In this document: one piece after another, positions 59,405-64,000 of the stretch
Numbering within the stretch: position 1 is the stretch's first letter
Layout: the number at the start of each line of letters is the position of its first letter
Source of the DNA: an uncultured Opitutia bacterium
Lineage (GTDB): Bacteria; Verrucomicrobiota; Verrucomicrobiia; Opitutales; Opitutaceae
Direction of reading: 5' to 3'
Assembly: GCA_903825285.1 (NCBI GenBank)
Contig: CAIJZY010000038.1
Location: forward strand, 80,863 to 144,862
DNA length: 64,000 nt
Translations under genes and position numbers: made by a program
Notes under the pieces: generated by a model
The model's database searches: none
Told to the model about the DNA's origin: nothing
What the model saw: only the letters and a program-made list of their open reading frames with translations

Positions 59405-60190
59405 TCAGTCGTAGCGCTGCCAGGGCAGCTTGTTCTGGTCGATCCAGCGGTAGTGGTCGGCGAACTGGAGGCCGGAGGCGGAGGCCTCGTCCACGATGAC
59501 GGTGGCGCGCGGGTGAAGCTGGAGCGCGGAGGCCGGGCAGATGGCGGCGAGCGGGCCCTCGATCATGCGCTCGACGGCGCGGGTCTTGGGCGGGCCGAAG
59601 GCGAGCAGGAGGCAGCGCCGGGCGTCGAGGATCGTGCCGATGCCCATGGTGATCGCGTGGCGGGGCATGGTCTCGCGGGTGCCGAAGACGTCGCTGTTGT
59701 CGCGCAGCGTCTGCTCCGAGAGGATCTTGATCCAGGTGCGGGAGCGGAGCGAGCCGGAGGGCTCGTTGAAGCCGATGTGGCCGTTGCGGCCGAGGCCGAG
59801 CAGCTGGAGATCAATGCCGCCGGCGGCGACGATGCGGTCCTCGTAGGCGCGGCACTCGGCGTGCAGGTCGGGGGCGGTGCCGGCGGGGACGTGCGTGCGG
59901 GCCGGGTCGATGTTGATGTGGCGGAAAAAATTCTCCCGCATGAAATACCGGTACGACTGGTCGTGCGTGGCGGGCAGGCCCACGTACTCGTCGAGGTTGA
60001 AGGTCGTGACGCGGCTGAAATCGAGGCCCTCGCTGCGGTGCATCCGGATCAGCTCCTGGTAGAGCTGCAGCGGCGTGCGGCCGGTGGCGAGGCCGAGGAC
60101 GGCATTGGGCTTCTCGCGCACGAGGCGCGCGATGATCTTGGCGCCGAGGAGGCACCCGGTTTCAGCGTCGGGTCGGATGATGACTTCCAT
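59405..60190 (-). CDS. nagB: Glucosamine-6-phosphate deaminase
   Basis: Converts glucosamine 6-phosphate to fructose 6-phosphate and ammonia. The 261-residue protein has VLGLATGRTPLQLYQELIRM, TTFNLDEYVGLPATHDQSYR, LLGLGRNGHIGFNEPSGSLR (catalytic His region) and ITMGIGTILDARRCLLLAFG. It is the short form without the C-terminal extension of E. coli NagB. It stands alone here; nagA is not in the window. Divergence from the exoD end is convergent, with a hairpin between. Confidence 0.95.
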   Translation of the reverse strand: MEVIIRPDAETGCLLGAKIIARLVREKPNAVLGLATGRTPLQLYQELIRMHRSEGLDFSRVTTFNLDEYVGLPATHDQSYRYFMRENFFRHINIDPARTHVPAGTAPDLHAECRAYEDRIVAAGGIDLQLLGLGRNGHIGFNEPSGSLRSRTWIKILSEQTLRDNSDVFGTRETMPRHAITMGIGTILDARRCLLLAFGPPKTRAVERMIEGPLAAICPASALQLHPRATVIVDEASASGLQFADHYRWIDQNKLPWQRYD

Positions 60191-60275
60191 GGGGTGGCAG
60201 CGCGATGCGTGCGGCGGTCGCGCCCGGGGGTTGAACGTAGCCGGGGCCGGGGGTCGCGCAACCGGTAAAACACCA

Positions 60276-60443
60276 CTAGGGCCGGCGGGTCCGGTCGGCC
60301 GCGTCCTTCACCTCGGAGGCCGGGCAGGCGCAATCATCGCCGCAGCCGGGCTGCCGGCGCTTGCGGATCGCGCGCCGGATGAGCCACGTGGCCGCGAGGG
60401 CGACCAGGACGAGCGCGGCGATGGTCTGCATCCGGGGGCTCAT
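60276..60443 (-). CDS. FeoB-associated small Cys-rich membrane protein
   Basis: A 55-residue protein, below common length cut-offs, that starts one base after the feoB stop. Residues 6-22 (QTIAALVLVALAATWLI) form a single helix, followed by a basic patch RRAIRKRRQ and the Cys cluster CGDDCAC, then a short acidic and basic tail ending RRP. Small proteins of this kind with a helix and CxxxCxC-like motif sit beside feoB in many bacteria and are called FeoB-associated or attachment-p12-like; function is unproven. The call rests on position and pattern. Confidence 0.7.
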   Translation of the reverse strand: MSPRMQTIAALVLVALAATWLIRRAIRKRRQPGCGDDCACPASEVKDAADRTRRP

Positions 60444-60444
60444 G

Positions 60445-62568
60445 TCAGAAGCCGAGCGCGGTGCCGGCCTGGTAGACGAGGAAGGACAGCAGCCACGCGG
60501 TGCTGGTCATGTAGAGCGTTTGGAACAGGGGCCATTTCCAGCTGTTGGTCTCGCGGCGCACGATGGCAATCGTGCTCATGCACTGCATGGCGAACACGTA
60601 GAAGATCATCAGCGAGAGGCAGACCAGCGGGGTGAACAGCTGGCGGCCGTCGGGCCACCGGGCGGCGCGGAGGGCGTCACGCAGGGGCGTCGTGTCGTGC
60701 TCGCCGGCCTCGGCGTTGAAGACGACGCCCATGGTGGAGACAAACACCTCGCGGGCGGCGAAGGAGCTGATGAGGCCGATGCCGATCTGCCAGTCGAAGC
60801 CGAGCGGCTTGATCGCCGGCTCGAGGAGGTGGCCGGCGCGCCCGGCGAAGCTCTGGGCCAGCTGCTCCGTCGGCGTCGCCCCGGCCGGGGCCTTCGGGTA
60901 GGCGGCGAGGAACCACAGCACGATGCTGATGCCGAGGATGACGGTGCCGGCGCGGCGGAGGAAGATCCAGGCGCGCTCGAACATCTGCTGCGCGACATCC
61001 CGCAGGCCCGGCAGGCGGTAGGGCGGCAGCTCCATGATCATCAGCGGCGGCAGGCCCTTGAGCAGCGTGCGCTTGAAGAGCCAGGCGAAGCCGAACGCGC
61101 CGAGCGTGCCGAGGGCGTACATGAGCAGCATCAGGCCGACCTTGGCGCCGAGCGACACGCGGTCGCCGGGCAGCAGCGCAGCGATCATGAGCAGATAGAC
61201 CGGGAGCCGCGCGGAGCAGCTCATCAGCGGCGCGACCAGGATCGTCACCAGCCGGTCCTTGGCGTCCTCGATCGTGCGCGTGGCCATGATGCCGGGGATG
61301 GCGCAGGCGTACGAGCTGAGCAGGGGGATGAAGCTCTTGCCGTTGAGCCCGACGCGGCTCATCAGCCGGTCCATGATGAACGCGGCGCGCGCCATGTAGC
61401 CGGTGCTCTCGAGCAGGCCGATGAAGAAAAAGAGGATCAGGATCTGCGGAAGGAAGGTCACGACGCTGCCGACGCCGCCGATCGCGCCGTCGGTGATGAG
61501 GTCGCGCAGGTCGCCCGGTGCCATCCGGGACTTCACCCAGTCGGCGAACAGCGCGGTGTGGCTGCCGATCCAGTCCATCGGCGCCTGCGCCAGCGTGAAA
61601 ATGCTGACGAACAACAGCGTCATGACCGCCCCGAGCACCACCCAGCCCCAGAGCGCGTGCGTGACGACGGCGTCGATCTTGTCGGACCGCGTGGGACCGA
61701 CGTTGCCGGCGCGCAGCACGACGAGCGCGGAGAGCGCGCCGATGGCGTCGTAGCGGGAGTTGACCAGCGTGCCGGCCCAGTCGGTGCCCTCGGCGGCCCA
61801 GCGCTGCTGCCAGCCGAGGAGGATCTCGCTGGTGCGCGGGCTGAGCGGGCTGGAGCCGGCGACGCGGATGGAATCCTGGTCGGTGAGAAGCAGCAGGGCC
61901 TCGGCGCGGGCGATGAGCGGCGGCTTGCGGTCGTTCTCGTGCAGCGACGCGGCGAGCTCGGAGACGGCGGAGGCGATCGGCGCAGGGACGTCCCACGCGT
62001 GCCGGGCGAGCGGCAGGTCGGTCCGGCTCATGGCGACGCGCAGCTCGACCAGGCCTCGACCGTTGACGGCCTCGCAGGCGATGACGGGGATGCCGAGCTC
62101 CTTCTCCAGGCGGGCAACGCGGATGTTGAGCCCGGCCTGCGCGGCGAGGTCCATCATGTTCAGCACGAGGATGACCGGACGGCCGAGGTCGAGGATCTGG
62201 TGGACCAGGTAGAGGTTCCGCTCGAGGTTGGTCGCGTCGACGATGCAGAGGACGCGGTCGGGCTGCGGGGTGTCGCTGCGCCGGCCGAGCAGCACGTCGC
62301 GCGTGACGGCCTCGTCGGGCGAGCGCGCGGCGAGCGAATACGTGCCGGGCAGGTCGATGACCGTGATGGGCTGGCCGTGCTGGGAGTAGGCCGTGCCGAT
62401 CTTTTTCTCGACGGTGACCCCGGGATAATTTCCGACCTTCTGCTTCAGGCCGGTGAGGGCGTTGAAGAGCGTGCTCTTGCCGCAGTTGGGATTGCCCACC
62501 AGCGCATAGGTGGGCGTGCGCGACGGCGCGGCCGGGGCGGGCGGGGAAAGATGGGAGGGCACCGCCAT
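60445..62568 (-). CDS. feoB: Ferrous iron transport protein B
   Basis: G-protein-coupled ferrous iron permease of the inner membrane. The 707-residue chain has an N-terminal GTPase: ALVGNPNCGKSTLFNALTG (G1), TVIDLPGTYSLAARSPDEAV (G3) and VLNMMD (G4). The linking helical domain follows, then the permease with two Gate motifs (SYACAIPGIMATRTIEDAKD and IGLISSFAAREVFVSTMGVV) and helices to the end. A 22-residue N-terminal extension (AVPSHLSPPAPAAPSRTP) precedes the G1 motif. It begins one base after the second feoA stop. Confidence 0.97.
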   Translation of the reverse strand: MAVPSHLSPPAPAAPSRTPTYALVGNPNCGKSTLFNALTGLKQKVGNYPGVTVEKKIGTAYSQHGQPITVIDLPGTYSLAARSPDEAVTRDVLLGRRSDTPQPDRVLCIVDATNLERNLYLVHQILDLGRPVILVLNMMDLAAQAGLNIRVARLEKELGIPVIACEAVNGRGLVELRVAMSRTDLPLARHAWDVPAPIASAVSELAASLHENDRKPPLIARAEALLLLTDQDSIRVAGSSPLSPRTSEILLGWQQRWAAEGTDWAGTLVNSRYDAIGALSALVVLRAGNVGPTRSDKIDAVVTHALWGWVVLGAVMTLLFVSIFTLAQAPMDWIGSHTALFADWVKSRMAPGDLRDLITDGAIGGVGSVVTFLPQILILFFFIGLLESTGYMARAAFIMDRLMSRVGLNGKSFIPLLSSYACAIPGIMATRTIEDAKDRLVTILVAPLMSCSARLPVYLLMIAALLPGDRVSLGAKVGLMLLMYALGTLGAFGFAWLFKRTLLKGLPPLMIMELPPYRLPGLRDVAQQMFERAWIFLRRAGTVILGISIVLWFLAAYPKAPAGATPTEQLAQSFAGRAGHLLEPAIKPLGFDWQIGIGLISSFAAREVFVSTMGVVFNAEAGEHDTTPLRDALRAARWPDGRQLFTPLVCLSLMIFYVFAMQCMSTIAIVRRETNSWKWPLFQTLYMTSTAWLLSFLVYQAGTALGF

Positions 62569-62569
62569 C

Positions 62570-62812
62570 TCAGGGGAGGGTTTCAACGAGGACGCGGGCG
62601 GCGTCGACCTTGCGGATCGAGAGGTGATAGCCTCGCAGCAAAATCTCGAGCGGGTCGCCCAGCGGGGCGGTGCGCACGAGTGTGACAGTGGTGCCGACCA
62701 GCAGGCCCATCTCGCGCATGCGCAGAAACGCGGGATCCTGCGACGGAAACTCCCGCACGATGCCACGGCCGCCGATCGGCAGTTCGGAAAGCTTGGTCAG
62801 GACGGCGGCCAT
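62570..62812 (-). CDS. feoA: FeoA-domain protein, second copy
   Basis: An 80-residue SH3-like FeoA domain: KLSELPIGGRGIVREFPSQD, FLRMREMGLLVGTTVTLVRT (family L-x-E-M-G-L-x-x-G) and PLEILLRGYHLSIRKVDAAR. It probably modulates FeoB activity. The ATG at 62812 is used; a TTG at 62824 overlaps the first feoA stop. It lies between the first feoA and feoB with gaps of only eight and one bases, so all three are one transcript. Confidence 0.93.
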   Translation of the reverse strand: MAAVLTKLSELPIGGRGIVREFPSQDPAFLRMREMGLLVGTTVTLVRTAPLGDPLEILLRGYHLSIRKVDAARVLVETLP

Positions 62813-62820
62813 GGGAGTGG

Positions 62821-63084
62821 TCAACGCGCCGAGCGGATGAGCTCGATGACGATGTGCTGGGCCGCGCCCTCACTGAGGGCGACCCGCGTGTTGCTGACGA
62901 GACAGAGCAGGGTCCCCTGCCCTGACACCCGCTCGATGATGGCGGATTCGCCGAAGCCCATTTCCCGCAACCGCTGGCAAACCTCCACCTGACCCTCGAG
63001 CGCACAGACCCGTCCGGCGGCGCCGTTGGGCATCTCCGTCAGGCGCATGCGCTGCGGCCGAAAAGGTTCACGCGGGGAGTTCAT
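62821..63084 (-). CDS. feoA: FeoA-domain protein, first copy
   Basis: An 87-residue FeoA domain and first gene of the iron-uptake operon: RMRLTEMPNGAAGRVCALEG, VCQRLREMGFGESAIIERVS (M-G-F variant of the FeoA motif) and NTRVALSEGAAQHIVIELIR. It differs clearly in sequence from the second copy, so the duplication is not recent. A Fur-box-like palindrome lies about 17-38 bases upstream of its ATG. Confidence 0.93.
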   Translation of the reverse strand: MNSPREPFRPQRMRLTEMPNGAAGRVCALEGQVEVCQRLREMGFGESAIIERVSGQGTLLCLVSNTRVALSEGAAQHIVIELIRSAR

Positions 63085-63100
63085 CAGCTCAGCAAATTTA

Positions 63101-63122
63101 TCTGAACGAGACTCAGTTTCAG
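63101..63122 (-). promoter_or_regulatory. Fur-box-like palindrome upstream of feoA
   Basis: Read on the coding strand the site is CTGAAACTGAGTCTCGTTCA followed by GA. The core AACTGAGTCTCGTT is a near-palindrome and matches the T-G-A-G-x-C-T-C type half-sites of known Fur boxes. Its position, 17 to 38 bases before the first feoA, fits a repressor site. I infer iron-dependent repression; the match is by eye only. Confidence 0.5.
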
Positions 63123-63134
63123 TAGTGGTGCAAG

Positions 63135-63163
63135 AAAAAGGCCCAAGCAGGGGTGCTTGAGCC
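63135..63163 (-). terminator. Rho-independent terminator of the ATP synthase operon
   Basis: On the minus strand the sequence reads GGCTCAAGCA, loop CCCC, TGCTTGGGCC, then TTTTT: a ten-base-pair stem with one G-T or A-mismatch position and a U-run. It starts eight bases after the atpC stop codon, as expected for the end of the atp operon. Confidence 0.85.
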
Positions 63164-63171
63164 TGGAAGAA

Positions 63172-63579
63172 TCAACGGCGGCGGCGTTTGACGGCGAGTT
63201 GGATGCCCGAGTAGCGCACGAGGCTCTGCAGGTTCTCGTATTCCTGCGGGTCGAGGTTGCTGGCCTCCCGGAGCTGCTCCTCCGCGCGCTTCATGGCGGC
63301 CTCGACGGCGTTCACGTCGATCTTTTCCTCGGTGATGGCGTGCTCGGCGAGGACGTGGACGGTGTCGCCCCGGACCTCGGCGAAGCCGCCGCTGACGGCG
63401 AGCAGCTGGGTCTGGCCGTTTTTCGTCACCCGCAGCTCGCCATCCTCGATCTGCGTGAGCAGCGGGATGTGGCCGGGCAGGATGCCGACCTCGCCGGACG
63501 TCGTCGGGATGACAACGGTGTCGATGGTGTCGGCATAGACCCGGGCCTCCGGGGTGACGATTTCGAGCGTGAGGGACAT
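63172..63579 (-). CDS. atpC: F0F1 ATP synthase epsilon subunit
   Basis: Rotor subunit that links gamma to the catalytic head and can inhibit ATP hydrolysis. The 135-residue protein has the N-terminal beta-sandwich (LTLEIVTPEARVYADTIDTV, SGEVGILPGHIPLLTQIEDG, VSGGFAEVRGDTVHVLAEHA) and a C-terminal helical hairpin rich in Glu and Arg. It follows atpD by 24 bases and is the last gene before the terminator, the usual order of the atp operon. Confidence 0.97.
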   Translation of the reverse strand: MSLTLEIVTPEARVYADTIDTVVIPTTSGEVGILPGHIPLLTQIEDGELRVTKNGQTQLLAVSGGFAEVRGDTVHVLAEHAITEEKIDVNAVEAAMKRAEEQLREASNLDPQEYENLQSLVRYSGIQLAVKRRRR

Positions 63580-63603
63580 GATGGGGAGGACGGCCGCGAG
63601 AGT

Positions 63604-64000
<397 letters not shown>

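Overview
This window is GC-rich bacterial chromosome, mostly housekeeping genes packed tightly on both strands with very short gaps and many 4-base ATGA stop/start overlaps. The gene content fits a verrucomicrobial, probably Opitutaceae-like, heterotroph. It includes a single-chain pyruvate carboxylase, a dimeric-type glycyl-tRNA synthetase, split sugar-metabolism genes, URO-D-family proteins, an OleC/OleD pair and palindromic intergenic repeats. The taxon is inferred from this composition; no rRNA or tRNA gene was found to confirm it.

Layout. 1-5.2 kb: end of a Sel1-repeat protein, a zinc dehydrogenase plus L-galactose-dehydrogenase-like aldo/keto reductase operon, glyQS, and a GH43-like protein. 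5.4-14.8 kb: NPD-family flavoprotein, M28 peptidase, pyc, YkgJ-type protein, exported haem-binding protein, Gfo/Idh/MocA oxidoreductase and a secreted Thr/Gly-rich repeat protein. 14.8-20.3 kb: a four-gene minus-strand operon of threonine ammonia-lyase, a solute-binding-protein/permease fusion, a second permease and a URO-D-like protein. 20.3-28.8 kb: EF-hand protein, RelE-fold protein coupled to pssA, an AT-rich structured gap followed by dnaN, moeA, gnd, gmk and small membrane proteins. 28.8-45.2 kb: miaB, SLT, rhombosortase-like protease, DAHP synthase, rlmN, a GH88-like/PHP pair, MarC, M20 peptidase, TSUP exporter, DUF985 cupin, pdxH with a hybrid sensor kinase, and a lipoate-ligase-like protein. 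45.2-51.9 kb: two large uncharacterised membrane proteins, a sulfotransferase in a lower-GC patch, and two RNA methyltransferases. 51.95-57.2 kb: a minus-strand operon of HDAC-like, RNase D-like, oleC, oleD and a YhhQ-type transporter. 57.2-64 kb: queC-queE-exoD, nagB, a feoA-feoA-feoB operon with a small Cys-rich protein missed by length cut-offs, and the end of the ATP synthase operon (atpD, atpC).

The features most worth a second look are: (i) the single-polypeptide binding-protein/MalF-type permease, translationally coupled to a threonine ammonia-lyase and followed by a URO-D-like gene; (ii) oleC-oleD without oleA/oleB alongside; (iii) a sensor kinase whose receiver domain has lost its phospho-acceptor Asp; (iv) a RelE-fold protein without antitoxin, coupled to pssA; (v) several families of palindromic intergenic repeats; and (vi) the structured AT-rich gap before dnaN. 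No CRISPR array, insertion sequence, prophage, tRNA or rRNA was seen, and no stretch over 300 bases lacks a gene.
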